Positions 37,428-48,245 of a stretch of DNA of 64,000 nt are shown piece by piece. The notes beneath the pieces were generated by a model. The model saw only the letters and a program-made list of their open reading frames with translations, was not told the DNA's origin and made no database searches. Numbering within the stretch: the stretch's first letter is position 1; every line of letters begins with the position of its first letter. A program made the translations under genes and the position numbers. Origin of the DNA: Mycolicibacterium lacusdiani (GTDB taxonomy: Bacteria > Actinomycetota > Actinomycetes > Mycobacteriales > Mycobacteriaceae); the NCBI RefSeq assembly GCF_021916785.1, contig NZ_JAKCFC010000002.1, positions 1 to 64,000 of the forward strand. The letters are read 5' to 3'.

Positions 37428-38707
37428 CCACCGCCGAGGCCGACGTGCCCGGACCACGAACATCGCCGACCGGCGCCGAGTTCACCGACGCCTACGGGGC
37501 CGCCCTCTACATCGGGGGCGACTCCCTTCGCGACGGCCCGGTTGGCACCGTCGGACTGGAGATCGAGGCGCACTGCTTCGACATCGCCGATCCGATGCGG
37601 CGCCCCGGCTGGCAGGAACTGAGCGACGTCATCGCCACCGTGCCGGCCCTGCCCGGCGGCAGCGCCATCACCGTCGAGCCGGGCGGCGCGGTCGAGCTGT
37701 CCGGCCCGCCCCTTCCCGACGGCATGGCCGCCATCCACGCGATGAGCGCCGACCGGCGAGTCCTGGTCGACGCGTTCCGCCGCCGCGGCCTCGGCCTCGT
37801 CCTGCTGGGCGCCGACCCCCTGCGGCCCGCGCAACGCGTCAACCCCGGCGGCCGCTACCGGGCGATGGAGGAATTCTTCTCGGCCAGCGGCACCGCCGAC
37901 GCCGGCGCGGCCATGATGACCTCCACGGCGTCGGTCCAGGTCAACGTCGACGCCGGACCCCGCGACGGCTGGGTGGAACGCGTCCGGCTGGCGCATGCGC
38001 TGGGACCCACGATGATCGCGATCACCGCGAACTCGCCGCTACTCGGGAGCGAGTTCACCGGCTGGCGCAGTGCCCGTCAGCACGTCTGGAGCCGACTGGA
38101 CTCGGCCCGCTGCGGGCCCATTCTCGGCGCCAACGACGAGGATCCCGTCAACGACTGGACCAGCTACGCGCTCAAGGCACCCGTCATGCTGGTGCACACC
38201 CCCGAACCCGTCGCGGTCACCGAGTGGGTGCCGTTCGCCGAATGGGCAGACGGCACCACCCTGCTCGGCGGCAGGCGCCCGACCGAGGCCGACGTCGACT
38301 ACCACCTCACCACGCTGTTCCCACCGGTACGGCCTCGTGGATTCCTCGAGATCCGATATCTCGACAGCGTGCCCGACAGCGTGTGGCCTGCAGTGGTGTT
38401 CACACTCGTCACGCTCCTCGACGATCCGGCCGCAGCTGCGATAGCCGCCGACGCCACCGCGACCGTCGCCACCGCATGGGATCGCGCTGCCCAGGTGGGC
38501 CTCGGTGACCGACGGCTGCACGAGGCAGCCGTGCGGTGCGTCCGGACCGCCGCCGACCGTGCCCCCGACGAGCTGCGGCCGGCGATGACACGCCTGCTCG
38601 AGCAGGTCGAGCAGGGCCGCAGTCCCGCCGACGACTTCGCCGACACCGTCGTCGCCCGCGGCATCGGCGGCGCCGTCACCGCCATGGCGAATGGAGTCGA
38701 CCCGTGA
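37424..38707 (+). CDS. egtA: Glutamate-cysteine ligase EgtA
   Basis: First enzyme of ergothioneine synthesis, 427 aa, making gamma-glutamylcysteine. It belongs to the GCS2 ligase family, with [11 protein letters not shown] (metal/substrate site), [12 protein letters not shown] and [16 protein letters not shown] 37424 follows GAGGGGATGG. It begins a five-gene operon with overlapping genes; the egtB GTG overlaps its stop as GTGA. Confidence 0.95.
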   Translation: MTTAEADVPGPRTSPTGAEFTDAYGAALYIGGDSLRDGPVGTVGLEIEAHCFDIADPMRRPGWQELSDVIATVPALPGGSAITVEPGGAVELSGPPLPDGMAAIHAMSADRRVLVDAFRRRGLGLVLLGADPLRPAQRVNPGGRYRAMEEFFSASGTADAGAAMMTSTASVQVNVDAGPRDGWVERVRLAHALGPTMIAITANSPLLGSEFTGWRSARQHVWSRLDSARCGPILGANDEDPVNDWTSYALKAPVMLVHTPEPVAVTEWVPFAEWADGTTLLGGRRPTEADVDYHLTTLFPPVRPRGFLEIRYLDSVPDSVWPAVVFTLVTLLDDPAAAAIAADATATVATAWDRAAQVGLGDRRLHEAAVRCVRTAADRAPDELRPAMTRLLEQVEQGRSPADDFADTVVARGIGGAVTAMANGVDP

Positions 38708-39978
38708 GCACGCGCGAAACGCTCGCTCGCGACCTCACCCGCGCGCGCGAGCGCACGCTGCGACTCGTCGAGTTCGACGACGACGAGCTGCACCGCCAGT
38801 ACGACCCGTTGATGAGCCCGCTGGTGTGGGACCTCGCGCACATCGGCTGGCAGGAGGAGCTGTGGCTGCTCCGCGGCAACGATCCCCGCAGGCCCGGAAT
38901 GCTCGAGCCCGGGGTCGAGCGCTGCTACGACGCCTTCGCCAACCCGAGGGCCAGCCGCGTCGACCTCCCGTTGCTCAAGCCCGCCGAGGCGCGGTCCTAC
39001 TGCTCGACGGTGCGCGACAAGGCACTCGACCGCCTCGACGCGCTACCCGCCGACGCCGACGAGTTCGACTTCGGGCTCGTCGTGAGCCACGAGAACCAGC
39101 ACAACGAGACCATGCTGCAGGCGCTCAATCTGCGAACCGGACCTGCGCTGCTCGATTCGGGCGCGCCGCTGCCCACGGGCAAACCCGATCTGGCAGGCAC
39201 CTCGGTGCTGGTGCCGGGCGGTCCGTTCGTGCTCGGCGTCGACGCCGTGACCGAGCCGCACTCACTCGACAACGAGCGGCCAGCGCACGTCGTGGACATC
39301 GCGTCGTTCCGGATCGGCACCGTGCCCGTCACGAACGCGGAGTGGGCGGGCTTCATCGCCGACGGCGGTTATCGCGAACGCCGATGGTGGTCCGAGCGCG
39401 GCTGGCAGCACCGCGAGGCCGCCGGCCTGGTGGCCCCCCAGTTCTGGGGCACCGACGGAACGCGGACCAGATTCGGCCGCGTCGAACAGATCCCGGCCGA
39501 CGAGCCCGTTCAGCACGTCACGTTCTTCGAAGCCGAGGCCTACGCCGCATGGGCGGGGGCGCGTCTGCCCACCGAGGAGGAATGGGAGAAGGCGTGCGCA
39601 TGGGATCCCGTCGCCGGCACTCGGCGCCGATTCCCTTGGGGCGCATCCGAACCCACCGCCGCACTGGCAAACCTCGGCGGTGACGCGCTGCGCCCGGCGC
39701 CGGTCGGCGCCTACCCGGCCGGTGCATCGGCGTACGGGTCGCAGCAGATGCTCGGCGACGTGTGGGAGTGGACGACGTCGTCGATCCGTCCATGGCCCGG
39801 GTTCGCGCCGATGCTCTACGAGCAGTACACCCAGCCGTTCTTCGGCGGCGACTATCGCGTGCTGCGGGGTGGTTCGTGGGCCGTCGCGCCCGGCATCCTG
39901 CGGCCCAGCTTCCGCAACTGGGACCACCCGATTCGGCGGCAGATCTTCTCCGGCGTGCGGCTGGCGTGGGATGTGTAG
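38704..39978 (+). CDS. egtB: Ergothioneine iron-dependent sulfoxide synthase EgtB
   Basis: A 424-aa non-haem iron enzyme joining gamma-glutamylcysteine and hercynine with oxygen. An N-terminal DinB-like domain carries iron-ligand histidines ([11 protein letters not shown] and [10 protein letters not shown]). A C-terminal formylglycine-generating-enzyme fold ends [19 protein letters not shown] and [17 protein letters not shown] 38704 overlaps the egtA stop. Confidence 0.96.
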   Translation: MSTRETLARDLTRARERTLRLVEFDDDELHRQYDPLMSPLVWDLAHIGWQEELWLLRGNDPRRPGMLEPGVERCYDAFANPRASRVDLPLLKPAEARSYCSTVRDKALDRLDALPADADEFDFGLVVSHENQHNETMLQALNLRTGPALLDSGAPLPTGKPDLAGTSVLVPGGPFVLGVDAVTEPHSLDNERPAHVVDIASFRIGTVPVTNAEWAGFIADGGYRERRWWSERGWQHREAAGLVAPQFWGTDGTRTRFGRVEQIPADEPVQHVTFFEAEAYAAWAGARLPTEEEWEKACAWDPVAGTRRRFPWGASEPTAALANLGGDALRPAPVGAYPAGASAYGSQQMLGDVWEWTTSSIRPWPGFAPMLYEQYTQPFFGGDYRVLRGGSWAVAPGILRPSFRNWDHPIRRQIFSGVRLAWDV

Positions 39979-40663
39979 GCACCTCGGCTGGCTCGGCGAG
40001 CCGGTCACCTTGGCCTCGCTGGTGCTGGACCGACCGCATGGGCTACTCGTGCAGTCGTACGCGCCGCGCAGGCAGAAGCACGGCCTGATGAACGCCGACG
40101 GGTGGGGCGTGGGGTTCTTCGACGGGCCGGAGGAAAGGCGCTGGCGCAGTGCGGGTCCGATGTGGGGTGATGCGTCGTTCGCGTCGGTGGCGCCCGCGCT
40201 GCACAGCGGGTCGATCGTGGCCGCCGTCCGCTCGGCCACCATCGGCATGCCCATCGAACCGTCGGCGTCGGCGCCGTTCACCGACGGCACCTGGCTGCTC
40301 TCGCACAACGGCGTCGTCGATCGCGCGGTGCTGCCACTGTCGGCGAAGGCCGAGTCGACGGTGGACAGCGCACTGCTCGCGGCGCTGATCTTCGACCGCG
40401 GCCTCGACGCCCTCGGCCACACGATCGCCGAGGTCGGCGCGGACGACCCCAACGCGCGACTGAACGTCATCGCGGGCAGCGCATCTCGGCTGCTCGCAAC
40501 GACGTGGGGCGACACGCTGTCGGTACTGCGGCGCGATGACGGTGTCGTCGTGGCAAGCGAACCGTACGACGACGACCCCGCGTGGGAGGAGGTGCCCGAC
40601 CGGCACCTCGTCGAGGTCGATCGCGACACCGGCTTGACCCTGACCGCTCTGAGAGGATCTTGA
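39971..40663 (+). CDS. egtC: Ergothioneine amidohydrolase EgtC
   Basis: Class II amidotransferase-fold hydrolase, 230 aa, removing glutamate from the gamma-glutamyl hercynylcysteine sulfoxide. [10 protein letters not shown] puts the Ntn nucleophile Cys2 at the N-terminus; [10 protein letters not shown] and [14 protein letters not shown] are family segments. It overlaps egtB by 8 bp. Confidence 0.95.
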   Translation: MCRHLGWLGEPVTLASLVLDRPHGLLVQSYAPRRQKHGLMNADGWGVGFFDGPEERRWRSAGPMWGDASFASVAPALHSGSIVAAVRSATIGMPIEPSASAPFTDGTWLLSHNGVVDRAVLPLSAKAESTVDSALLAALIFDRGLDALGHTIAEVGADDPNARLNVIAGSASRLLATTWGDTLSVLRRDDGVVVASEPYDDDPAWEEVPDRHLVEVDRDTGLTLTALRGS

Positions 40664-41629
40664 ATGTCGATCACGCTGTCCAACTACCTGGCTGCGGACG
40701 CCGCCGCGACGGCCCTGCGCCGCGACGTGCGCGACGGGCTGACCGGATCGCCGAAGTCGTTGCCGCCGAAGTGGTTCTACGACGCCGTCGGCAGCGATCT
40801 GTTCGACCAGATCACCCGGCTGCCGGAGTACTACCCGACCCGCGCCGAAGCCGAGATCCTGCGCGTCCGCGCCGCCGAGATCACCGCGGCGTCCGGGGCC
40901 GACACCCTCGTCGAGCTGGGCAGCGGAACCTCGGAGAAGACCCGAATCCTGTTGGACGCGATGCGCGATGGCGGCTCACTGCGGCGCTTCATCCCGTTCG
41001 ACGTCGACGCCAGCGTGCTGACGTCCGCGGGTGAGGCCGTGTCCGCCGAGTACCCCGGCGTCGACGTCGACGCGGTGTGCGGCGACTTCGAGGAGCATCT
41101 CGGCAAGATCCCGCCGGGCGGTCGGCGGCTGGTGGTGTTCCTCGGCTCCACCATCGGCAACCTGACCCCCGGCCCGCGCGCCGACTTTCTCGCCGCGCTC
41201 GCCGACACCCTGGCTCCCGGCGACACGCTGCTGCTGGGCACCGACCTGGTGAAGGACGTCGGGCGCCTGGAGCGGGCCTACGACGACGCCGCGGGCGTCA
41301 CGGCCAAGTTCAACCTCAACGTGCTGTCGGTCGTCAACCGCGAACTCGACGCGAACTTCGACCTGGCCGCCTTCGAGCACGTGGCGCGGTGGAACCCCGA
41401 CGAGGAGCGCATCGAGATGTGGTTGCGGGCCCGCACGGAACAGCACGTCCGCATCGGCGCGCTCGACCTCGACGTGGACTTCACCGCGGGCGAGGAGATG
41501 CTCACCGAGGTGTCGTCGAAGTTCCGGCCCGAGAAGGTGACGGCCGAACTGGCCGCGGCGGGCCTACGGCGCACACACTGGTGGACCGACCCCGCAGGCG
41601 ACTTCGGCCTGTCCCTGTCGAGCAGGTGA
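40664..41629 (+). CDS. egtD: L-histidine N-alpha-methyltransferase EgtD
   Basis: SAM-dependent enzyme, 321 aa, trimethylating histidine to hercynine. It has the EgtD-type N-terminus ([20 protein letters not shown]), SAM motif [19 protein letters not shown] and [15 protein letters not shown] 40664 directly follows the egtC stop (TGAATG). Confidence 0.96.
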   Translation: MSITLSNYLAADAAATALRRDVRDGLTGSPKSLPPKWFYDAVGSDLFDQITRLPEYYPTRAEAEILRVRAAEITAASGADTLVELGSGTSEKTRILLDAMRDGGSLRRFIPFDVDASVLTSAGEAVSAEYPGVDVDAVCGDFEEHLGKIPPGGRRLVVFLGSTIGNLTPGPRADFLAALADTLAPGDTLLLGTDLVKDVGRLERAYDDAAGVTAKFNLNVLSVVNRELDANFDLAAFEHVARWNPDEERIEMWLRARTEQHVRIGALDLDVDFTAGEEMLTEVSSKFRPEKVTAELAAAGLRRTHWWTDPAGDFGLSLSSR

Positions 41630-42702
41630 CCCTCGGCGAGCAGTGGCGCGCCGCCCGTCCGGCCGTGGCGGGAGTCCACCTCGACAGCGCAGCCTGTTCC
41701 CGGCAGACGCTGGCGGTCATCGAGGCGACCGCGCAGCACGCGCGGCACGAGGCCGAGGTCGGCGGGTACGTCGCGGCCGAGGCGGCTGCACCGGTGCTGG
41801 AGGCCGGTCGTACGGCGGTCGGCGCGCTCACCGGGTACGAGCCCGCCGACGTCGTGTTCACCACCGGTGCCGGGCACGCCCTGGACCTGCTCCTCGGCGA
41901 CTGGCGCGGTGATCGGACGCTGGCCTGCCTACCGGGGGAGTTCGGTCCGAATTTGGTGACGATGGCGCGTCACGGTTTCGAGGTGCGCCCGTTGCCCGTC
42001 GACTCGGCGGGCCGGCTGGATCCGGCCGCGGCGGTGGAGGTACTGGCTGCCGACCCGCCCGGCCTGGTGCACCTGACCCCGCTGGGCAGTCACCGAGGCA
42101 TCGTGCAGCCGGTGGCGGAGCTGGCGGCGGCCTGCCGCGCGGACGGGATCCCGCTGCTCGTCGACGCGGCCCAGGCGTTCGCACACCTGGACTGCCACGA
42201 CATGGGCGCCGACGCGGTGTACACGGCGTCGCGCAAGTGGACGGCCGGGCCACGTGGCGTGGGGCTGCTGGCCACCCGGCCGGGGCTGCTGTCGGAGGAG
42301 CTGCTGGCCAGGATCGCGCACGCCGAGGCGAACGTCGCAGCCCACGTTGGACTTTCGCTGGCCCTGGGTGAGCACGTGGCGGCCGGTCCGGAGCAGATCC
42401 GCACCCGCCTCGCCGAGGTGGGGGCGATGGCCAGGACGGCACTCGACGGCGTCGCTGGGTGGCGGGTGGTCGAACCGGTCGACGAGCCCAGCGCCATCAC
42501 CACGCTGACCCCGCCCGACGGCGTCGACGCGCAGATGGTCCGTACCCGCCTCATCGCCGAATACCGGATCGTCACGACCTACGCCGGTGTCGAGCGCGCA
42601 CCGCGGGAGATGACGGCGCCTGCGCTGCGGGTGTCACCGCACGTCGACGTCACACCCGACGACCTCGAACTACTCGCGCGGGCGCTGACCGAGCTGTCCT
42701 AG
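41626..42702 (+). CDS. egtE: Ergothioneine PLP-dependent C-S lyase EgtE
   Basis: Class V aminotransferase-fold lyase, 358 aa, releasing ergothioneine from hercynylcysteine sulfoxide. The PLP lysine is in [13 protein letters not shown], and [12 protein letters not shown] carries the Asp that holds the ring nitrogen. GTG 41626 overlaps the egtD stop as GTGA. The 3' end overlaps the convergent methyltransferase by 4 bp. Confidence 0.93.
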   Translation: MTLGEQWRAARPAVAGVHLDSAACSRQTLAVIEATAQHARHEAEVGGYVAAEAAAPVLEAGRTAVGALTGYEPADVVFTTGAGHALDLLLGDWRGDRTLACLPGEFGPNLVTMARHGFEVRPLPVDSAGRLDPAAAVEVLAADPPGLVHLTPLGSHRGIVQPVAELAAACRADGIPLLVDAAQAFAHLDCHDMGADAVYTASRKWTAGPRGVGLLATRPGLLSEELLARIAHAEANVAAHVGLSLALGEHVAAGPEQIRTRLAEVGAMARTALDGVAGWRVVEPVDEPSAITTLTPPDGVDAQMVRTRLIAEYRIVTTYAGVERAPREMTAPALRVSPHVDVTPDDLELLARALTELS

Positions 42703-43391
42703 CCGGGCTTGTGCGCAGTGAGCAGGAATGCCGGAAACTTCATGCGGCCCTTGTCATCTCGGGGATGCTCCGGCAGCGGAAGGTCCACGCCCGGCGGCGC
42801 GGTCATCACGTTGGCGTGGATGAATGCGGGCCGCACGTCGGCGATCGCCCAGTACTTGCCGATCGAGCCGCGCAGTTCTGCCTCGTCGACCTCGTTGGGC
42901 TTGGTCTCCCACTCGCCCGGGAAGGCGCCCCTTGCGAAGACCAGCACGTAGTACGTGGCGCCCGGCGCGGCCGCGCGCAGGATCGACTGCTGGTAGCCGT
43001 CGCGTCCCTCGACGGGCAGGGAGTGGAACAGCGTCGAGTCGATGATGGTGGTGAACCGGCCGTCGAAGCCCGTGAACTTCGTGATGTCGTCGGCGACGAA
43101 CGTGGCGTTGGTCAGATTGCGTTCTGCCGCAGCCTGCTTCGCCGCCTCGATTGCGGTCGGGGACAGGTCGATGCCGACGACGGTGTGGCCGGCGGCGGCC
43201 AGCGCCAGGCTCAGTTCGGCGTGACCGCATCCGGCGTCGAGAACGTCGCCGCGTACCCTGCCCTCGCTGATGAGGGCGGCTAGTTCGGGCTGCGGTTCGC
43301 CGATGTTCCACGGCGGCGGCCCGGGCATCTCGCCCTCGCCGCGGTATGCGCTGTCCCAGTCCAACACCTCAGGATTCATGGAGTCGCTCAT
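42699..43391 (-). CDS. Class I SAM-dependent methyltransferase
   Basis: A 230-aa Rossmann methyltransferase with [20 protein letters not shown] (motif I), [12 protein letters not shown] (motif II) and [18 protein letters not shown]. The overall shape resembles thiopurine- or tellurite-type methyltransferases. It matches Rv3699 by position. ATG 43391 has a -10 box TACTTT 7 nt upstream. The substrate is unknown; closeness to egt genes may be incidental because it is convergent with them. Confidence 0.85.
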   Translation of the reverse strand: MSDSMNPEVLDWDSAYRGEGEMPGPPPWNIGEPQPELAALISEGRVRGDVLDAGCGHAELSLALAAAGHTVVGIDLSPTAIEAAKQAAAERNLTNATFVADDITKFTGFDGRFTTIIDSTLFHSLPVEGRDGYQQSILRAAAPGATYYVLVFARGAFPGEWETKPNEVDEAELRGSIGKYWAIADVRPAFIHANVMTAPPGVDLPLPEHPRDDKGRMKFPAFLLTAHKPG

Positions 43392-43398
43392 GGACTCC

Positions 43399-43404
43399 AA
43401 AGTA
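43399..43404 (-). promoter_or_regulatory. -10 box, leaderless methyltransferase promoter
   Basis: Minus-strand TACTTT, 7 nt, then ATG 43391. Confidence 0.5.
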
Positions 43405-43423
43405 CGCCCGGCGGGGCCCTGTC

Positions 43424-44914
43424 CTACGTAGGCCCGTCCCAGGTGTGTACGGGCTCGTTGGAGTGCATCCGCTCGCAGTACAGGCGCAGCATCTCAGCAA
43501 GTGCCTGCGGCCGCGCCATCCCGCGCTCCTGCAGCGCATGCACGGTCTCGACCTGCCACACCGCGCCGTTGCGACCCGCCTTGGCGCGGCCCTCGATGAC
43601 GCCGAGGAAGCGGTCGCGCACCTCGGTGGCCACCCCCCAGCGCCGCAGCCCCTCGTGCGCCATCGGCAGCAACTTCCGCAGCACCAGTTCGTCGGGCGTG
43701 ACCTCGCCCGCGCCGGGCCAGTACAGCCTTGCATCCATGCCATGCTGCGCGGCGGCCAGGAAGTTGTGTTCGGCCGCAGCGAAACTCAGCTTCGTCCAGA
43801 TCGGGCGCTCCTCCTCCGACATCGCCCGCAGCACGCCGTAGTAGAACGCGGCGTTGGCCATCATGTCGATGACGGTCGGCCCGGCAGGCAGCACCCGGTT
43901 CTCCACCCGCAAGTGCGGCTTGGCGGCGTCACCCTCGCCGACGACGTCGTACACCGGCCGGTTCCACCGGTAGATGGTGCCGTTGTGCAGGCGCAGTTCG
44001 GCGAGCTTCGGCGTGCGGCCCGCGGCGAGTTCGGCGACCGGGTCCTCGTCGGAGATCTCGGGTAGCAGCGACGGGAAGTAGCGGACGTTCTCCTCGAACA
44101 GGTCGAAGATCGAGGTGATCCATCGTTCGCCGAACCAGACCCGCGGCCGCACGCCCTGGGTGCGCAGCTCGTCGGACCGGGTGTCGGTGGCCTGGGCGAA
44201 TAGCTCGATCCGCGTCTCGGCCCACAGGTGATGGCCGAAGAAGAACGGCGAGTTGGCGCCCATCGCCAGCTGCGGGCCTGCGACGACCTGCGCGGCGTTC
44301 CAGTTCTGCGCGAAGTCGGCCGGCGACACCTGCAGGTGCAATTGCATGCTGGTGCAGGCGGATTCGGGCGCGATGGTCGCGGTCTCCAGGCTGAGCCGCT
44401 CCGGGCCCGTGATGTCGATGATGATGTCCTCACCCCTGGCGGTGAAGATCGAGTCGTTGAGCGCCTGATACCGCGTCGACTCGCTCATCCAGTCACCGGA
44501 GAGGTGCTCGGGCATCAACGTGGGCAGGATGCCCACCATGACGATGTGCGCGCCATTGTCGACGGCCTTCGTCTCCGCGGCGTTCAGGCTGGCGCGCACC
44601 TCGTTCTCCAACTCGAGGCCCGAGCGCCCCGGCAGCGGCCGGGGAGGAACGTTGAATTCGATGTTGTAGGCGCCCAATTCGGTTTGGTACGCCGGATCGG
44701 CGATCGCCGCGAGGACGTCGGAGTTGGTCATGGCGGGCTGATACTCCCCGTCGACCAGGTTGCACTCGATCTCCATGCCGGTCAGCGGCCGCTCGAACTC
44801 GAAGCTCGACTGTTGGAGCATGGTCTCGAACACGTCGAGGCACAGCTGGACCTTGCGCCGGTAGTCCCGGCGGTGCGCCCTGCTGAACTCTGTTCGCGTG
44901 ACGTCTTCGCCCAT
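43424..44914 (-). CDS. Glutamate-cysteine ligase family protein
   Basis: A 496-aa member of the GCS2 carboxylate-amine ligase superfamily, with RPLTGMEIECNLVDGEYQPAM (substrate/metal site), ESACTSMQLHLQVS and LPAGPTVIDMMANAAF. It is longer than EgtA (427 aa) and has a different C-terminal region. It matches Rv3698 by position. The reaction is unknown; amide-bond formation between glutamate and an amine is expected from the family. ATG 44914 has -10 box TAGGCT 6 nt upstream. Confidence 0.85.
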   Translation of the reverse strand: MGEDVTRTEFSRAHRRDYRRKVQLCLDVFETMLQQSSFEFERPLTGMEIECNLVDGEYQPAMTNSDVLAAIADPAYQTELGAYNIEFNVPPRPLPGRSGLELENEVRASLNAAETKAVDNGAHIVMVGILPTLMPEHLSGDWMSESTRYQALNDSIFTARGEDIIIDITGPERLSLETATIAPESACTSMQLHLQVSPADFAQNWNAAQVVAGPQLAMGANSPFFFGHHLWAETRIELFAQATDTRSDELRTQGVRPRVWFGERWITSIFDLFEENVRYFPSLLPEISDEDPVAELAAGRTPKLAELRLHNGTIYRWNRPVYDVVGEGDAAKPHLRVENRVLPAGPTVIDMMANAAFYYGVLRAMSEEERPIWTKLSFAAAEHNFLAAAQHGMDARLYWPGAGEVTPDELVLRKLLPMAHEGLRRWGVATEVRDRFLGVIEGRAKAGRNGAVWQVETVHALQERGMARPQALAEMLRLYCERMHSNEPVHTWDGPT

Positions 44915-44920
44915 CAGGTG

Positions 44921-44926
44921 AGCCTA
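44921..44926 (-). promoter_or_regulatory. -10 box, leaderless promoter of the GCS-like gene
   Basis: Minus-strand TAGGCT, 6 nt, then ATG 44914. Its TAG is also the stop codon of the upstream methyltransferase gene. Confidence 0.55.
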
Positions 44927-45688
44927 GCGGCGCGTCGCGACGACCACCTGAGGACTGATCAGCCCGCCCCGCAGTTCCACGTCGGCGCCTGCATGGTCGG
45001 CCAGCGCCCGCAGCGCCGAGGGACTGTAGGTGCGCAGTGAGCTGATCACCCCGTCGTGCACGAACGGCACGAACGGCGCCAACGGCAGCATCGTTACCAG
45101 TCGCAGCAGGTGCAGCGGGGCGGGCGGCCGCGGGAGGTCGATGATCAGCAGCTTGTCCGCGACCCTGGTGCCCTCGCCGATCGCCGCAGCCGCCGCCGTC
45201 GGCGGAAGGTGGTGGAACGACAGCGCGAACACCGCTAGGTCGTAGTGACGGTCGGGCGCGTCGATCGCCGTGGCGTCCATCTCGCGCACGATCACGCGCG
45301 GGTCGCCGGCCAGCGGGCCGGCGGCGATCGCGGTGACCGAGTCGGGTTCCACGTCGGTGACGGTGAGTTGGGCGGTGGGGTGCATCTCGAGCAGCTTCGC
45401 CGAGAGCCCGCCGTGGCCCGCGCCCAGTTCGACGATGCGGGGGTCGGGTACGTCGGCCACTTCCTCGAGCGCGATGGCCGCGAACCGCTCGTGGTTGCCG
45501 AACCACTCCCCGGTGAGTTCCAGAGCCCGCACCACGCTGCGCTTGATGGCGGGATCGACGTCATCGCGGTCCAGGTACTCCTGCCTGCCGGTCTGCAGCA
45601 CCCGGTCCAGGCACGACGCCTTCGGGCCGCCGCGCGGCATGCGGGCGATGTCCTTGATGCCGACTGTGCGCGAGGTCATGTAGTCCAT
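44924..45688 (-). CDS. Class I SAM-dependent methyltransferase
   Basis: A 254-aa methyltransferase with RIVELGAGHGGLSAKLLE (motif I), TVTDVEPDSVTAIA (motif II) and YDLAVFALSFHHLPP. The substrate is unknown. ATG 45688 has AGGGG close by; ATG 45679 (CATCAT 7 nt upstream) is an alternative leaderless start. It diverges from glpK. Confidence 0.85.
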   Translation of the reverse strand: MDYMTSRTVGIKDIARMPRGGPKASCLDRVLQTGRQEYLDRDDVDPAIKRSVVRALELTGEWFGNHERFAAIALEEVADVPDPRIVELGAGHGGLSAKLLEMHPTAQLTVTDVEPDSVTAIAAGPLAGDPRVIVREMDATAIDAPDRHYDLAVFALSFHHLPPTAAAAAIGEGTRVADKLLIIDLPRPPAPLHLLRLVTMLPLAPFVPFVHDGVISSLRTYSPSALRALADHAGADVELRGGLISPQVVVATRR

Positions 45689-45716
45689 GATGGACCCCTA
45701 GCCAGAAGGAGCGCGC

Positions 45717-47234
45717 GTGCCGGATTTCATTGCGGCGATCGACCAGGGCACCACCAGTACCCGGTGCATGATCTTCGACCACGACGGCGCCGAGGTGGGC
45801 CGTCATCAGCTCGAGCACGAACAGCTCCTGCCGCAGGCCGGCTGGGTGGAACACAATCCCGTCGAAATCTGGGAACGCACCGCGTCGGTCATCATGACGG
45901 CGTTGAACAGGACCAAGTTGACGTCGGATGACCTCGGGGCGCTGGGCATCACCAACCAGCGCGAGACGGCGCTGGTCTGGAACCGGCGCACCGGCCGGCC
46001 GTACTACAACGCGATCGTGTGGCAGGACACGCGCACCGACCGCATCGCGTCGGCGCTGAACCGCGACGGGCGCGGCGACGTCATCCGCGACAAGGCCGGG
46101 CTGCCTCCCGCGACGTACTTCTCGGCGGGCAAGGTGCAGTGGATCCTCGACAACGTCGACGGCGTGCGCGCCGACGCCGAGAAAGGTGACGCGCTGTTCG
46201 GCACCGCCGACAGCTGGGTGCTGTGGAATCTCACCGGCGGACCGCGCGGCGGCGTCCACGTCACCGACGTGACCAACGCCAGCCGCACGATGCTGATGGA
46301 CCTCGAGACGTTGGACTGGGACGACGAACTGTTGTCGTTCTTCGGCATCCCGCGCCAGATGCTGCCGGAGATCAAGGCGTCGTCGTGCCCAGAGGCCTAC
46401 GGCACCACGCTCGCCGACGGTCCGCTCGGCGGCGAGGTGGCGCTCACCGGCATCCTCGGCGACCAGCAGGCGGCGATGGTGGGACAGGTGTGCCTGAGTG
46501 CGGGCGAGGCGAAGAACACCTACGGCACCGGAAACTTCCTGCTGCTCAACACCGGCGAGAAGATCGTGCGGTCGCGCAACGGTCTGCTCACCACGGTGTG
46601 CTACCAGTTCGGCGACGCGAAACCCGTTTATGCCCTTGAGGGTTCGATCGCGGTGACGGGTTCGGCCGTGCAGTGGCTGCGCGATCAACTCGGCATCATC
46701 AGCGGTGCGGCGCAGAGCGAGTCGCTGGCGCGCCAGGTCGACGACAACGGCGGGGTGTACTTCGTGCCCGCGTTCTCGGGCCTGTTCGCACCGTACTGGC
46801 GGTCGGATGCGCGCGGCGCCATCGTCGGCCTGTCGCGGTTCAACACCAACGCGCACGTGGCGCGCGCGACGCTCGAGGCGATCTGCTATCAGAGCCGCGA
46901 CGTCGTCGACGCGATGGAAGCCGACTCCGGCGTGCACCTCGAGGTGCTCAAGGTTGACGGCGGCATCACCGCCAACGACCTGTGCATGCAGATCCAGGCC
47001 GACGTGCTCGGCGTCGACGTGGTCAAGCCCGTCGTGGCCGAGACCACAGCACTCGGTGCGGCGTACGCCGCCGGTCTGGCCGTCGGGTTCTGGTCTGGCC
47101 CAGACGATCTGCGCGCCAACTGGCAGGAGGACAAGCGCTGGACGCCGTCGTGGAGCGACGACCAGCGTGCCGCCGGTTATGCGGGATGGCAGAAGGCCGT
47201 CACGCGCACGCTGGACTGGGTCGACGTCGAGTGA
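45717..47234 (+). CDS. glpK: Glycerol kinase
   Basis: FGGY-family kinase, 505 aa, phosphorylating glycerol to glycerol 3-phosphate. It has [13 protein letters not shown] at the N-terminus, [16 protein letters not shown], the second FGGY signature region and [21 protein letters not shown] 45717 follows AGAAGGAG. No glpF or glpD is adjacent, as in other mycobacteria (Rv3696c region). Confidence 0.97.
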   Translation: MPDFIAAIDQGTTSTRCMIFDHDGAEVGRHQLEHEQLLPQAGWVEHNPVEIWERTASVIMTALNRTKLTSDDLGALGITNQRETALVWNRRTGRPYYNAIVWQDTRTDRIASALNRDGRGDVIRDKAGLPPATYFSAGKVQWILDNVDGVRADAEKGDALFGTADSWVLWNLTGGPRGGVHVTDVTNASRTMLMDLETLDWDDELLSFFGIPRQMLPEIKASSCPEAYGTTLADGPLGGEVALTGILGDQQAAMVGQVCLSAGEAKNTYGTGNFLLLNTGEKIVRSRNGLLTTVCYQFGDAKPVYALEGSIAVTGSAVQWLRDQLGIISGAAQSESLARQVDDNGGVYFVPAFSGLFAPYWRSDARGAIVGLSRFNTNAHVARATLEAICYQSRDVVDAMEADSGVHLEVLKVDGGITANDLCMQIQADVLGVDVVKPVVAETTALGAAYAAGLAVGFWSGPDDLRANWQEDKRWTPSWSDDQRAAGYAGWQKAVTRTLDWVDVE

Positions 47235-47281
47235 TTCGTGCACGCTCCGTTGCGCCAGCCGCGCCTGAGCGTGCACGAATC
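47233..47281. terminator. Bidirectional terminator hairpin after glpK
   Basis: GATTCGTGCACGCTC (47233-47247) pairs perfectly with GAGCGTGCACGAATC (47267-47281), 15 bp, between convergent glpK and the aldo/keto reductase. Its first base lies in the glpK stop codon. Confidence 0.75.
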
Positions 47282-47283
47282 GC

Positions 47284-48147
47284 CTAGGGCGCGAAGTCCT
47301 CGGGCAGCTCGATGTCGGCGACCGCGAGGTTCTCCTCGAGGTGCGCCACCGACGACGTGCCAGGGATGAGCAGCACGTTGGGGGCGACCGACAGTGTCCA
47401 CGCCAGGGCAACCTGAGCGGGGGTGCGGCCGAGGTCGGCGGCGGCCTTCTTGACGGCAGGGTTGCCGAGCACCGGGTTGTCGGCGTTGAAGCCGGACCCG
47501 AGCGGGAAGAACGGCACGAACGAGATGCCGTGCTCGGTGGTGAGGTCGAGCACCGGCTGAGAGCTGCGGTCGACGAGGTTGTAGGCGTTCTGCACGGTCA
47601 CGATCTCGGTGCGGTCCAACGCGATTCGCAGGTGGTCGACCGAGACGCTGCTCAGGCCGATGCCCCCGATGAGCCCTTCGTCGCGGGCGGCGATCATCGC
47701 GGTGAGCTGACGGTCGAACAGGTCGCGGTCGACGGGCCCGACGGCGTTCGGGTCACCGGAGTGGATGCGGAGGTTCACCGCGGCGAGCTGGTCGACGCCG
47801 AGTTCGCGGAGGTTGTGCTCGATGTGGGCGCGCAGATCATCGGGCTCTTGAGCCGAGGTCCAGTTGCCCTCGTCGTCGCGTCGGGCGCCCACCTTGGAGA
47901 CCAGCGCGAGGTTCTCGGGATACGGGTAGAGCGCTTCGCGGATGAGCTGGTTGGCGACGTCGGGGCCGTAGAACTGTGCGGTGTCGATGTGGTCGACGCC
48001 CAGCTCCACGGCGCGCTTGAGTACGGCGATCGCCTGGTCGTGGTCGCGGGGCGGGCCGAAGACGCCGGGCCCCGGCAGCTGCATGGCGCCGAAGCCGACG
48101 CGGTGAACGGTGAACGAGCCCAGCGGGAAGGTGGTCTGCACAGTCAT
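47284..48147 (-). CDS. Aldo/keto reductase
   Basis: A 287-aa NADPH-dependent oxidoreductase with TIM-barrel AKR features: VDHIDTAQFYGPDVANQLIREAL (catalytic Asp and Tyr), LVSKVGARRDDEGNW (catalytic Lys), and a C-terminal IPGTSSVAHLEENLA coenzyme segment. The substrate is not predictable. It begins MTVQTTFPLG at ATG 48147. Confidence 0.92.
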   Translation of the reverse strand: MTVQTTFPLGSFTVHRVGFGAMQLPGPGVFGPPRDHDQAIAVLKRAVELGVDHIDTAQFYGPDVANQLIREALYPYPENLALVSKVGARRDDEGNWTSAQEPDDLRAHIEHNLRELGVDQLAAVNLRIHSGDPNAVGPVDRDLFDRQLTAMIAARDEGLIGGIGLSSVSVDHLRIALDRTEIVTVQNAYNLVDRSSQPVLDLTTEHGISFVPFFPLGSGFNADNPVLGNPAVKKAAADLGRTPAQVALAWTLSVAPNVLLIPGTSSVAHLEENLAVADIELPEDFAP

Positions 48148-48188
48148 TTCCTACGCCGTTGCCGCTGGACCTATTCCTGTTTGGTGGC

Positions 48189-48237
48189 GATTCGTGGAGT
48201 CTCACCCGCGGTGAGCGCAGGTAATGCTCCACGAATC
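48189..48237. terminator. Hairpin between PadR and aldo/keto reductase genes
   Basis: GATTCGTGGAG (48189-48199) pairs with CTCCACGAATC (48227-48237), and an inner CTCACC/GGTGAG hairpin (48201-48215) forms in the loop. It likely terminates the PadR transcript. Confidence 0.6.
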
Positions 48238-48245
48238 ACACGTGG

